Source: Clostridia bacterium (GTDB lineage: Bacteria > Bacillota_A > Clostridia > Oscillospirales > CAG-272). From it: a DNA stretch of 12,711 bases. Numbering within the stretch: position 1 is the stretch's first letter; each line of letters opens with the position of its first letter. Both the position numbers and the translations under genes were made by a program. Shown piece after piece: positions 1 to 5,340 of this stretch. The stretch covers positions 1 through 12,711 of the forward strand of contig JAFTLD010000090.1 in assembly GCA_017452945.1 (NCBI GenBank). Reading direction: 5' to 3'. Below the pieces are notes generated by a model. That model was not told where the DNA came from. It searched no databases and saw nothing but the letters and a program-made list of their open reading frames with translations.

Positions 1-300
1 AGTAATGCGGAAGTAAAATTCCGTAAAACTCTCTCTTTTCTGCATTTTTATGAGTGGTATTCTTTGCTATCGCAAAGAGTGGTATTGCCCTTCGGGCAGT
101 GATATTGTTCGGCTATGCCTCACAGTGATATTCTATTCGCCCATAAACTCGCGTAGCAAATACCACTCGGCGTAAGCCGAATATCACTGCGTAAGCAAGA
201 ATTTCGCCTTTGGCGAAATATACTCGCACGTAGGCGAATAGAACTGGCGTGATACTCCGTTAAGAGTATCACGCCAAAGGCGATCTCCCTTTTTCAATTC
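1..300. repeat. Mosaic array of small hairpins (no gene)
   Basis: No plausible gene is seen here. A 9-base motif AGTGRTATT occurs four times directly (53-61, 78-86, 98-106, 124-132), and its reverse complement AATAYCACT occurs twice (159-167, 180-188), so the set can fold back on itself. The segments between copies are mostly different mini-hairpins: CTTTGC/GCAAAG at 62-77, GCCC/GGGC at 87-97, GGC/GCC at 111-119 and CGGC/GCCG at 168-179. After the array come GCGTAAGC (189-196) and ATTTCGCC/GGCGAAAT (201-219). It looks like an intergenic repeat composed of interchangeable hairpin modules. Spacers are too short and too unlike CRISPR spacers for a CRISPR array. Confidence 0.7.
245..276. repeat. 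Perfect 13-bp inverted repeat, possible transcript end
   Basis: TGGCGTGATACTC (245-257) and GAGTATCACGCCA (264-276) are perfect reverse complements around a 6-base loop. The hairpin lies 24 bp beyond the stop codon of the minus-strand gene ending at 301. It could therefore end or protect that mRNA, but no T-run follows it on the minus strand, so it is not a classical intrinsic terminator. Its GTGATACT core resembles the AGTGATATT motif of the adjacent array. Confidence 0.6.
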
Positions 301-1500
301 TCACAAAATCCCGCGCTCCAACGCGCCCAAAAATCCCGTTGCGGTATAGAGTGTGTACTCTCCGAGTACCTCTCCCGTATCCGCAGGGCGAGGCGTAGAG
401 CCTTCTGTCGATACGTAAATCTTTTCCGGCACGGGCAACACGATCAGAATCTTCTTCCCGTCACCCTCCATGCGGAAATCAATGAGCGTATTCATGTGCA
501 GCACACTCACCCTGAACACACGCAGCACGTCCTGCCGAACGCCCTCGCCCGTATCCGCAAACACGATGGGTGAGCTTCGGAACACGCCCGCAACCAGCTT
601 GCATTGGTATTCCTTTCCGTCTTTCTCCAACGTAAAGTCGGTTCCCTTTTGCTGCGAAAGAACAGACCAATAAGGCTTTTGTATTTTCGAAAGCGCAACA
701 CCTTTCGCCTGACAGGTCATTTGCAACTCCTTGACAAACTTCTTTCGTTTGAGCATTGCGCGGATATAAAACACCGCAACCACCGCAACAATTGCAATCA
801 AAAGCGCGATGAAGAGATACAGAAATACGATCATACCGCCGCCAAGGTTGGCAACTGTCACAAGAAACGGTAAAAACCACGTAATCGCATACGACGCGAC
901 GATATACGCAAAGCCCACGAAGGCAATCCCCTTGATCGTCAAAAACAGCGCACTGCGCTCTTTTTTCTTTTTCTTACCTTCTCTGCTTGCGAGACTGTCC
1001 GAGATCCACATACGGCCAAGCGACAGGCGAGCCACCAAGAGCAGCGCAAAAAGCAGCACAAGTGCAATCAAGGTCATGGGGAAATTCCCAAAATTCGCTC
1101 CCGGGAGTGCTTGGCCGATGCAATCATACAGACCAAGCGGCAAGGCCAAGGAAAAAATTGCAACACTCGCGCAATCCACGTAGAATTCAGGCAAGCCAAA
1201 CACCGCCCCCAACTCTGCGCGCAAGCCGACGCCTGTGCGTTTTTCAAGATATGCCGCCTTTTCCTCGGCAGCATACCTGTGAAATGCAAAAACTGTGGAT
1301 TCAAATATCAATAGCATATAGAAAACGTGCCAAAGTCCAAGAAGCCAAGACGGAATCACTTGCTCGTGCAGCATATCCAGATGCTCCAGCTCACCGTCAA
1401 ACACGAAACGCGAAACAATGGTCACAAGTGCAAAGACAAAAAACACAAGAACCGACCGCAGAACCGATTTTCCAAGTCGTTTGAGCAACGCTTTGTCCAT
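301..1500 (-). CDS. Polytopic membrane protein with cytosolic C-terminal domain, unknown function
   Basis: A 399-residue protein I do not recognise. Hydrophobic stretches suggest about six membrane helices, near residues 14-34, 52-73, 106-127, 139-160, 190-215 and 223-248. A strongly basic loop with a run of five lysines lies near residues 176-180. The last helix is followed by KRKKFVKEL, and then by a soluble domain of about 150 residues that, by the positive-inside rule, should be cytosolic. I chose the ATG at 1500 because GGAGG sits five bases upstream; the longer frame from a GTG at 1533 would start at about the predicted transcription start. The promoter at 1540-1568 is close to consensus. 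The preceding gene on this strand lies 273 bp away, so this is probably a single-gene unit. I see no enzymatic motif. Confidence 0.85.
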   Translation of the reverse strand: MDKALLKRLGKSVLRSVLVFFVFALVTIVSRFVFDGELEHLDMLHEQVIPSWLLGLWHVFYMLLIFESTVFAFHRYAAEEKAAYLEKRTGVGLRAELGAVFGLPEFYVDCASVAIFSLALPLGLYDCIGQALPGANFGNFPMTLIALVLLFALLLVARLSLGRMWISDSLASREGKKKKKERSALFLTIKGIAFVGFAYIVASYAITWFLPFLVTVANLGGGMIVFLYLFIALLIAIVAVVAVFYIRAMLKRKKFVKELQMTCQAKGVALSKIQKPYWSVLSQQKGTDFTLEKDGKEYQCKLVAGVFRSSPIVFADTGEGVRQDVLRVFRVSVLHMNTLIDFRMEGDGKKILIVLPVPEKIYVSTEGSTPRPADTGEVLGEYTLYTATGFLGALERGIL

Positions 1501-1524
1501 AGATACCTCCATAATTTCAATGAA

Positions 1525-1538
1525 AAATTGCACAATTT
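1525..1538. promoter_or_regulatory. Short palindrome over the predicted start point
   Basis: AAATTG-CA-CAATTT has two 6-base arms and straddles the transcription start expected from the promoter at 1540-1568 (about position 1533). That is a typical place for a repressor operator. The sequence is AT-rich, so a chance palindrome is possible. The motif AATTTCA also recurs at 1513-1519 and 1534-1540. Confidence 0.3.
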
Positions 1539-1539
1539 C

Positions 1540-1568
1540 ATTATAACTAAAAAATAAAATATTGTCAA
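1540..1568 (-). promoter_or_regulatory. Near-consensus sigma-A promoter for the gene at 301-1500
   Basis: On the minus strand, TTGACA (1563-1568) and TATAAT (1540-1545) are separated by 17 bases, matching the consensus in all twelve positions. The start codon at 1500 lies about 33 bases downstream of the expected transcription start. Confidence 0.85.
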
Positions 1569-1599
1569 TACTTATCTTGCAATCAAAGCGACACCTTTT

Positions 1600-1730
1600 G
1601 TGTCATTCTAAGCGAGCGTGCAATCACAATCTGTCATTCTCGAGCAAGCATCCTTTTGCCAAGATTCTTCGCTGCGCTCAAGAATGACAGGCAAAAGGAT
1701 GCGCCGCGAAGAATCTTGATTGGGATTGCA
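1600..1730. repeat. Interleaved inverted-repeat element of the GTCATTCT/AGAATGAC type
   Basis: Four pairs of complementary segments lie here in the order D A B C A' B' C' D'. They are D TGCAATCACAATC (1619-1631) with 1718-1730 (12 of 13), A CTGTCATTCT (1631-1640) with 1681-1690, B GCATCCTTTTGCC (1648-1660) with 1690-1702, and C CAAGATTCTTCG (1660-1671) with 1707-1718. A second GTCATTCTaAGCGAGCG lies at 1602-1617. The GTCATTCT...AAGATTCTTCGCTGCGCTCA wording is a familiar dispersed intergenic repeat of many bacterial genomes. Because the pairs cross, they cannot all form at once. Confidence 0.65.
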
Positions 1731-1761
1731 ACGCGAATTCGACGCTTTAGTTTCACGCTAA

Positions 1762-1777
1762 CCGTCCCCCCTGTTAC
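1762..1777. repeat. REP-like motif (CCGTCCCCCCTGTTAC)
   Basis: This is a single arm of the GTAACAGGGGGACGG family that is present as paired palindromes at 10806-11080, here with six C residues rather than five. On the minus strand the TAA stop of the 171-residue membrane protein lies inside the motif (GAG TAA CAG), so the repeat begins within the coding region's last codons. Confidence 0.6.
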
Positions 1778-2289
1778 TCATTCCCAAACAACGCTTCACG
1801 CTCTTTCTCTCTCTTTTTGCGAGCGGACAGACAGCCCAGAAAAACACCGAAAGAAGGGATTGGCGTGACAACAAGCGCCGCCACCAAGACAGACCAAGCG
1901 GGCAGCTCGGTAATATCACTTGCTTGGGGAGCCAAAAGTCTTGCTAATGCACAACCTTCGCTCAAAAACAAATAAGAATACTTGCTCCAGCACAAAAGAG
2001 CGCAAATAACAAAATGAATCACAGCGGGAGCGATCAGCAATCCGATCAGCGCTTTTTTGTCAAGCTTTGCCGCTTCATCGTTGCCGCGATAGACGAAAAA
2101 CATGACAATCACCGATGTCAAAAGCACAAACAACAGAGTGATCATATTTTCAAGAGTCGCTTTGGTTGCCATGTCATGATAAATTCCGCGGAAAATATAT
2201 AAAGGAATCATTGCGACAAGAAATCCTGCCCATAATGAACCGATTCGCCACGCGGTAGAAATCAGATATCGTGCGATTCTATGTTTCAT
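1774..2289 (-). CDS. Small four-helix membrane protein, unknown function
   Basis: A 171-residue protein I do not recognise. Hydrophobic stretches near residues 13-34, 48-67, 81-100 and 131-155 suggest four membrane helices, and the tail is charged (ARKKREKEREALF). The ATG at 2289 is chosen because GGAGG (2295-2299) lies five bases upstream; the alternative ATG at 2301 would put that ribosome site inside the coding region. The gene is preceded by a leader of about 150 bases that matches the leader of the agmatine operon in structure and partly in sequence. A 49-codon frame in this leader ends in an ATGA overlap with the start codon. The stop codon lies in a REP-like motif, so the original C-terminus may have been altered by that repeat. 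The regulator gene upstream lies on the same strand, 234 bp away, with no convincing terminator between, so read-through is possible. Confidence 0.75.
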   Translation of the reverse strand: MKHRIARYLISTAWRIGSLWAGFLVAMIPLYIFRGIYHDMATKATLENMITLLFVLLTSVIVMFFVYRGNDEAAKLDKKALIGLLIAPAVIHFVICALLCWSKYSYLFLSEGCALARLLAPQASDITELPAWSVLVAALVVTPIPSFGVFLGCLSARKKREKEREALFGNE

Positions 2290-2435
2290 AATAACCTCCA
2301 TGCCGCCTTCGGCGGCTCAAATCGTGATGGAAACTTCACCGTGGAGCTTTGCTCCAAAAATGGGGCCGGCCCCATTTTTAGGTGAAGTTTAAGCGTGAAT
2401 GGTTGCGTATAAAGGAATATAACGTAAGCTTTCAC
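2286..2435 (-). CDS. Possible upstream ORF in the structured leader (doubtful)
   Basis: A 49-codon frame starts with GTG AAA at 2433-2435, six bases after AGGAG (2442-2446), and ends with TGA sharing bases with the ATG at 2289 (ATGA). The overlap would suit translational coupling to the membrane protein gene. Most of the frame runs through hairpin sequence, which gives a low-complexity, repeat-derived peptide, and the equivalent frame in the other leader copy stops after 10 codons. The ribosome site plus GTG AAA is the conserved part; the peptide itself probably is not. Confidence 0.25.
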   Translation of the reverse strand: MKAYVIFLYTQPFTLKLHLKMGPAPFLEQSSTVKFPSRFEPPKAAWRLL

Positions 2436-2438
2436 GCT
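2290..2438 (-). ncRNA. Structured leader element, copy B (before the 171-residue membrane protein)
   Basis: Read on the minus strand, the hairpins come in this order. P0 is AGCGTGAA/TTCACGCT (2431-2438 with 2392-2399, 31-base loop). P1 is AAACTTCACC/GGTGAAGTTT (2381-2390 with 2331-2340, ten perfect pairs). Inside P1 are P2, AAAAATGGGGCC with its exact complement (2356-2379), and P3, GGAGC-AAA-GCTCC (2343-2355). P4 is GCCGCC-GAA-GGCGGC (2302-2316). The Shine-Dalgarno GGAGG (2295-2299) follows P4 within two bases. The same order, spacing and much of the sequence recur at 4172-4317. It could be a cis-regulatory RNA or a dispersed hairpin repeat inserted next to the ribosome site. Confidence 0.6.
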
Positions 2439-2461
2439 ATTCTCCTGTTAATTTTAAGTAT

Positions 2462-2515
2462 GTCACAGAGAACCGTTTCCTGTTACTTTTGTGCCTTGCC
2501 GACAATAACGCAAGG
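2462..2515. repeat. Degenerate REP-like arm and weak hairpin between genes
   Basis: Positions 2471-2486 (AACCGTTTCCTGTTAC) resemble the ACCGTCCCCCTGTTAC arm of the REP-like family but have lost the C-run, so this looks like a decayed copy. Next to it, CCTTGC (2494-2499) pairs with GCAAGG (2510-2515). This small hairpin lies just past the stop of the regulator gene on the minus strand, but it has no T-run, so termination there is doubtful. Confidence 0.35.
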
Positions 2516-2523
2516 GATAACGA

Positions 2524-3765
2524 TTATTTCAAAATACAGACGTTTGTAATGGTGATATATCCAAGATCGGTAGAGTGGAAAGCACCGCTTCTGTTTTCAT
2601 CAGGAGTATTGGGTATTTGCACGTCGTCAATCGGCAACGCTCCTTTTTCAAGAGCAGCGTTCGTGACAAATTTGAAAGCGTACTGATACAGCGTTTCGGT
2701 TTCATATTCGGGCAATGCGGAAGTTACAATACAGTTGTTGATCACAAATCCGTGTGCTCTCTGCAAGCCGCCGTCGCTGACTCCGATCAAACGCTCACCT
2801 TTGAAGATGCCGAACATAAATACAGAGTGCTCTGTGTTACCTATTACGTCTCTTTGATAAAGCTCGTGCTTCAAACACCTCAGTCTCGGAGAATTACTGC
2901 CTCTTCCCGGGTATCTTTGCGAAAAGAAATTCTCTACAAGGCCAAAATCCTCGTATTTGATCAGTTTCATGGAAATGTCCTCAATGGGAGCGAGTGCATA
3001 TGGTTCTCCCACATAAATATTTTGGGGATGACGTTGAATGCTTTGGATGCTCACTCCGCGCTTTGCAAGCTCAGCTCTTATGATTTCATCGCTTTCCAAA
3101 GTATACAGAACCATGTCAAAGCGCTGATCGGAAAAGACCTTTTTGTATTCGGCAATTTTATCCCAATCGTTACAAATGATCTCACCTTCAAAGCGATTGT
3201 CTCGATTATCCCATTCTGTGAACCAAACAAAACCATCTCTGAAATCTTTTCCGCTATATAGTGCAGCGCCACCGTTCACGCGAAAGCAAATGGCCGTATA
3301 CCCGTAACGAAGTGCATCGGTTTCAAGCAGATAATCAATCACTTCATCGCTGTCGGCGAGCTTGAAATCCTTAAACTCATGCAAGAGTCTTGCACCAATG
3401 GTATCGTTATAAAAATCGCCGTAAACAGCCTCGACCTTTTCATACTTTTTTCTGTATTCACTCGGTGACATACCGTACTGAATCTTAAAAGCTCTTGAAA
3501 AGCTTTCGTGTGCTTCATATCCGCAATCCAGCGCAATATCCAGAATGTCGCTGTTTGTCTGTCTTAGCAAATGTGCTGCCTTTTTCAAACGACTGAAACG
3601 AACGTATTCCATAATATTAAACCCGGTATGCGCAAAAAACACACGGTTGAAATAATCGGTGGAAAACCCGGCATGGGACGCGACGTCGTCAATGGTGATA
3701 TCACTTTTTTTATTTTCTGATCTTATATAGGTCAATGCTTTTGTAATCAATTCGCTATTTTCCAT
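2524..3765 (-). CDS. AraC-family transcriptional regulator with GNAT-like C-terminal region
   Basis: A 413-residue protein. The N-terminal ~108 residues form the AraC/XylS DNA-binding domain with two helix-turn-helix units: residues about 23-48 (ITIDDVASHAGFSTDYFNRVF) and 73-106, the latter ending in the family signature GYEAHESFSRAFKIQYGMSP. The remaining ~300 residues are not a cupin or GyrI-like domain that I recognise. The last ~170 read like an acetyltransferase (GNAT) fold, with FGIFKGERLIGVS near 308-320 followed by a strand and a long helix, but I see no clear acetyl-CoA loop of the R/Q-x-x-G-x-G/A kind. It may therefore bind a ligand rather than acetylate. Start: ATG at 3765 with GGAGGG upstream, in preference to an in-frame TTG at 3780. 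The gene is divergent from the agmatine operon, so it is the obvious candidate regulator, in the position held by a LuxR-type AguR in streptococci. That role is an inference. Confidence 0.85.
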   Translation of the reverse strand: MENSELITKALTYIRSENKKSDITIDDVASHAGFSTDYFNRVFFAHTGFNIMEYVRFSRLKKAAHLLRQTNSDILDIALDCGYEAHESFSRAFKIQYGMSPSEYRKKYEKVEAVYGDFYNDTIGARLLHEFKDFKLADSDEVIDYLLETDALRYGYTAICFRVNGGAALYSGKDFRDGFVWFTEWDNRDNRFEGEIICNDWDKIAEYKKVFSDQRFDMVLYTLESDEIIRAELAKRGVSIQSIQRHPQNIYVGEPYALAPIEDISMKLIKYEDFGLVENFFSQRYPGRGSNSPRLRCLKHELYQRDVIGNTEHSVFMFGIFKGERLIGVSDGGLQRAHGFVINNCIVTSALPEYETETLYQYAFKFVTNAALEKGALPIDDVQIPNTPDENRSGAFHSTDLGYITITNVCILK

Positions 3766-3789
3766 TGAATAGCCCTCCAAATAATCAAT

Positions 3790-3921
3790 TCAAACGTTCG
3801 GCCGTATGTTTGTGATATCATTATAGCATACAGTCGCGCGTTTGTCTTGACAGAAAACGCTCACTTTATACTTATCGTTATTGCAAGCATTAACAGAGTT
3901 CACTTTTGTTTGGAGTTCCAT
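3790..3921 (-). CDS. Candidate 43-residue small protein or leader peptide upstream of the AraC gene
   Basis: An unrecognised open frame, MELQTKVNSVNACNNDKYKV at its start, with three cysteines (residues 13, 24, 32) and no hydrophobic segment. Support comes from the ribosome site: AAGGAGGT (3927-3934), a full anti-Shine-Dalgarno match, lies five bases before the ATG at 3921, and a promoter is well placed at 3954-3982 with a 5' leader of about 26 bases. The stop is 24 bases before the AraC start, so the two are probably cotranscribed. The reading contains a mix of ordinary codons rather than repeat sequence. It could be a small soluble protein, a regulatory peptide tuning AraC expression, or the remnant of a longer gene. 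A possible second promoter (3820-3848) lies within it. Confidence 0.55.
   Translation of the reverse strand: MELQTKVNSVNACNNDKYKVSVFCQDKRATVCYNDITNIRPNV
3820..3848 (-). promoter_or_regulatory. Possible internal promoter for the AraC gene
   Basis: On the minus strand, AAGACA (3843-3848) and TATAAT (3820-3825) are 17 bases apart, and the -10 is extended (TGCTATAAT). The -35 is weak (four of six), but an extended -10 can compensate. It lies inside the candidate 43-residue ORF and would give an AraC transcript with a leader of about 48 bases that lacks the small gene. Confidence 0.4.
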
Positions 3922-3953
3922 AACACACCTCCTTCCATGTTTTTGAAAGGCCC

Positions 3954-3982
3954 TTCATAAGTAATAGTCGATAGTTTTTCAA
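3954..3982 (-). promoter_or_regulatory. Promoter for the small ORF and AraC gene
   Basis: On the minus strand, TTGAAA (3977-3982) and TATGAA (3954-3959) have a 17-base spacer. Transcription would begin near 3947, about 26 bases before the ATG at 3921. The -35 lies in one arm of the inverted repeat at 3976-4003. Confidence 0.5.
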
Positions 3983-4003
3983 AAAGTATCACATTTTTGA
4001 AAA
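3976..4003. promoter_or_regulatory. Inverted repeat between the divergent promoters, candidate operator
   Basis: TTTTCAAAAA (3976-3985) and TTTTTGAAAA (3994-4003) are perfect 10-base complements around 8 bases. Each arm contains the TTGAAA of one of the two outward-facing promoters, so a protein bound here could affect both the regulator gene and the agmatine operon. AT-rich sequence makes such palindromes easier to find by chance. Confidence 0.4.
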
Positions 4004-4065
4004 TTTTTTTGGTTTTTTTATATTATAACATTTTTTTGAGAAAAATGAGTGAACTGAAGTATAAT
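3997..4065 (+). promoter_or_regulatory. Two overlapping candidate promoters for the agmatine operon
   Basis: The stronger is TTGAGA (4036-4041), 18 bases, TATAAT (4060-4065), which matches consensus in eleven of twelve positions and starts near 4072. An upstream candidate is TTGAAA (3997-4002), 18 bases, TATTAT (4021-4026), in a T-rich tract. Either gives a leader of about 245-285 bases before the first gene at 4318, long enough to hold the structured element at 4172-4317. Confidence 0.6.
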
Positions 4066-4171
4066 ATGATAGACTATTGCTTTCCCACGATTCCGTTTTT
4101 TTCATTTTATGATTTTTCATATTTGCCCCCATGCTGCGCAAACTATGCGTAAATAGATTTTTTGGAGGCAT

Positions 4172-4317
4172 TGCGTGAAATTCCGATCATCTTCCTCTTT
4201 TGGCTGATGTTCACGCATAAATCTCACCTAAAAATGGGGCCCAACCCATTTTTGGAGCAAAGCTCCACGTTGAGATTTCAAAACTAATTTAAGCCGCCAT
4301 TGGCGGCAGGAGGTACT
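4172..4317 (+). ncRNA. Structured leader element, copy A (before the agmatine operon)
   Basis: Hairpins in order: P0 is TGCGTGAA/TTCACGCA (4172-4179 with 4210-4217, 30-base loop). P1 is AAATCTCACC/GTTGAGATTT (4219-4228 with 4269-4278, nine of ten pairs). Inside P1 are P2, AAAAATGGG/CCCATTTTT (4230-4238 with 4245-4253), and P3, GGAGC-AAA-GCTCC (4254-4266). P4 is GCCGCC-ATT-GGCGGC (4293-4307), directly followed by AGGAGG (4308-4313) and the aguB ATG. Copy B at 2290-2438 (minus) has the same order and spacing, with paired changes at one P0 and two P1 positions. A further 7-base segment, TATGCGT (4144-4150), can compete with P0 for ACGCATA (4213-4219). I know no riboswitch family with this layout. 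Confidence 0.6.
4175..4207 (+). CDS. Possible 10-codon upstream ORF in the leader (doubtful)
   Basis: GTG AAA starts six bases after GGAGG (4164-4168) and reads MKFRSSSSFG before TGA. The start codon lies inside stem P0, so translation and folding would exclude each other, as in attenuation systems. The other leader copy has the same ribosome site spacing and GTG AAA but a much longer frame. No arginine-rich or other substrate-related codon run is evident beyond four serines. Confidence 0.25.
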   Translation: MKFRSSSSFG

Positions 4318-5331
4318 ATGAAAGATTTTATCGATTCCCGTGCATATACCAAGCAGGAGCTCTTGGACATCGTCTCGCTCTCGCTTGCCATCAAACGCGC
4401 TATCAAGCATGGCTATTATCCCCCTTTAATGAAGGACATGACACTTGGCATGATCTTCCAGCAATCGTCCACGCGTACGCGCGTGTCGTTTGAAACCGCC
4501 ATGAGCCAGATGGGCGGCCACGCTCAATACCTCGGCCCCGGTATGATCCAGCTCGGTGGCCATGAAACCATTGAGGACACAGGCCGCGTGCTCTCGCGCT
4601 TGGTGGACGTGGTCATGGCGCGCGTTATCACGCACGACACCATCATCCGCCTGTCCAAGTCCTGCTCTGTCCCGGTCATCAACGGCATGTCCGACTTCAA
4701 CCACCCCACGCAGGAGCTGGGCGACATTTGTACCATGGTCGAGCACCTGCCTGCAGGCAAACGCTTGCAGGATTGCAAGATCGTTTTCGTGGGCGATGCC
4801 ACGCAGGTCTGCGCATCTCTTGGTTTTATTACCACCAAGCTCGGCATGCATTTCGTGCAGTACGGCCCTGCTTCGCATCAGTTAAACAAAGGACACAGAC
4901 AGATCATGCAGGAAAACTGTGACATCTCGGGCGGTTCCTTTGAGATTTCGGACAAGCGCGACTGTGTGCGCGGTGCCGACTTTATCTACACCGACGTGTG
5001 GTACGGCCTTTATGAAAACGAGATGCCGAAAGAAGAGAGAGTCAAGGTCTTTGCCGACTATCAGGTCAACCGAGAACTCATGCAGCTTGGCAACCTTGGC
5101 TGCAAGTTCATGCACTGCCTGCCCGCTACGCGCGGTGAGGACGTGACCGACGAGGTTGCCGATTCCGAAGCCTCGCTTTGCTGGGATCAGGCCGAAAACC
5201 GCCTGACCGCCATGCGCGGCCTTTTGGTGTACCTGACCCACAACCGCAGAAGGCCGAGCGAGCTGCAGATTGCTGCCGCAAAGGAAACGCTGGACGCGAC
5301 CATGTGCCGCATCTTTTGCGACAAAAAGTAA
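4318..5331 (+). CDS. aguB: Putrescine carbamoyltransferase
   Basis: A 337-residue enzyme of the aspartate/ornithine carbamoyltransferase family. It carries out the phosphorolysis of carbamoylputrescine to putrescine and carbamoyl phosphate, in the cytosol, as the second step of agmatine catabolism. The carbamoyl phosphate site is visible as SSTRTR (residues 50-55), with HPTQ at 129-132 and [11 protein letters not shown] at 266-276. Where ornithine enzymes have a TDVW..SMG loop this protein has TDVWYGLYE (near 225-233), and it carries the extra C-terminal helix typical of putrescine enzymes; the operon context supports the same assignment. The ATG at 4318 follows AGGAGG by four bases; a TTG frame start at 4300 would lie in the leader hairpin. 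First gene of the operon, nine bases before the permease. The same gene is also called ptcA. Confidence 0.93.
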   Translation: MKDFIDSRAYTKQELLDIVSLSLAIKRAIKHGYYPPLMKDMTLGMIFQQSSTRTRVSFETAMSQMGGHAQYLGPGMIQLGGHETIEDTGRVLSRLVDVVMARVITHDTIIRLSKSCSVPVINGMSDFNHPTQELGDICTMVEHLPAGKRLQDCKIVFVGDATQVCASLGFITTKLGMHFVQYGPASHQLNKGHRQIMQENCDISGGSFEISDKRDCVRGADFIYTDVWYGLYENEMPKEERVKVFADYQVNRELMQLGNLGCKFMHCLPATRGEDVTDEVADSEASLCWDQAENRLTAMRGLLVYLTHNRRRPSELQIAAAKETLDATMCRIFCDKK

Positions 5332-5340
5332 GGTGACTTT

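Noticed and set aside
53..188. CRISPR array
   Set aside because: Repeats of 9 bases with inserts of about 11-26 bases that are themselves hairpins, plus inverted copies, do not fit CRISPR; no cas gene is present.
3847..3866. TTGACA followed by TATACT on the plus strand as an operon promoter
   Set aside because: The spacer is only 14 bases and the site lies inside the candidate small ORF; the promoter at 4036-4065 is far better.
4172..4317. Known riboswitch such as a T-box, guanidine or other metabolite class
   Set aside because: None of the conserved cores I know (for example the T-box bulge or ACGR-type guanidine motifs) is visible, and the same leader precedes an unrelated gene.
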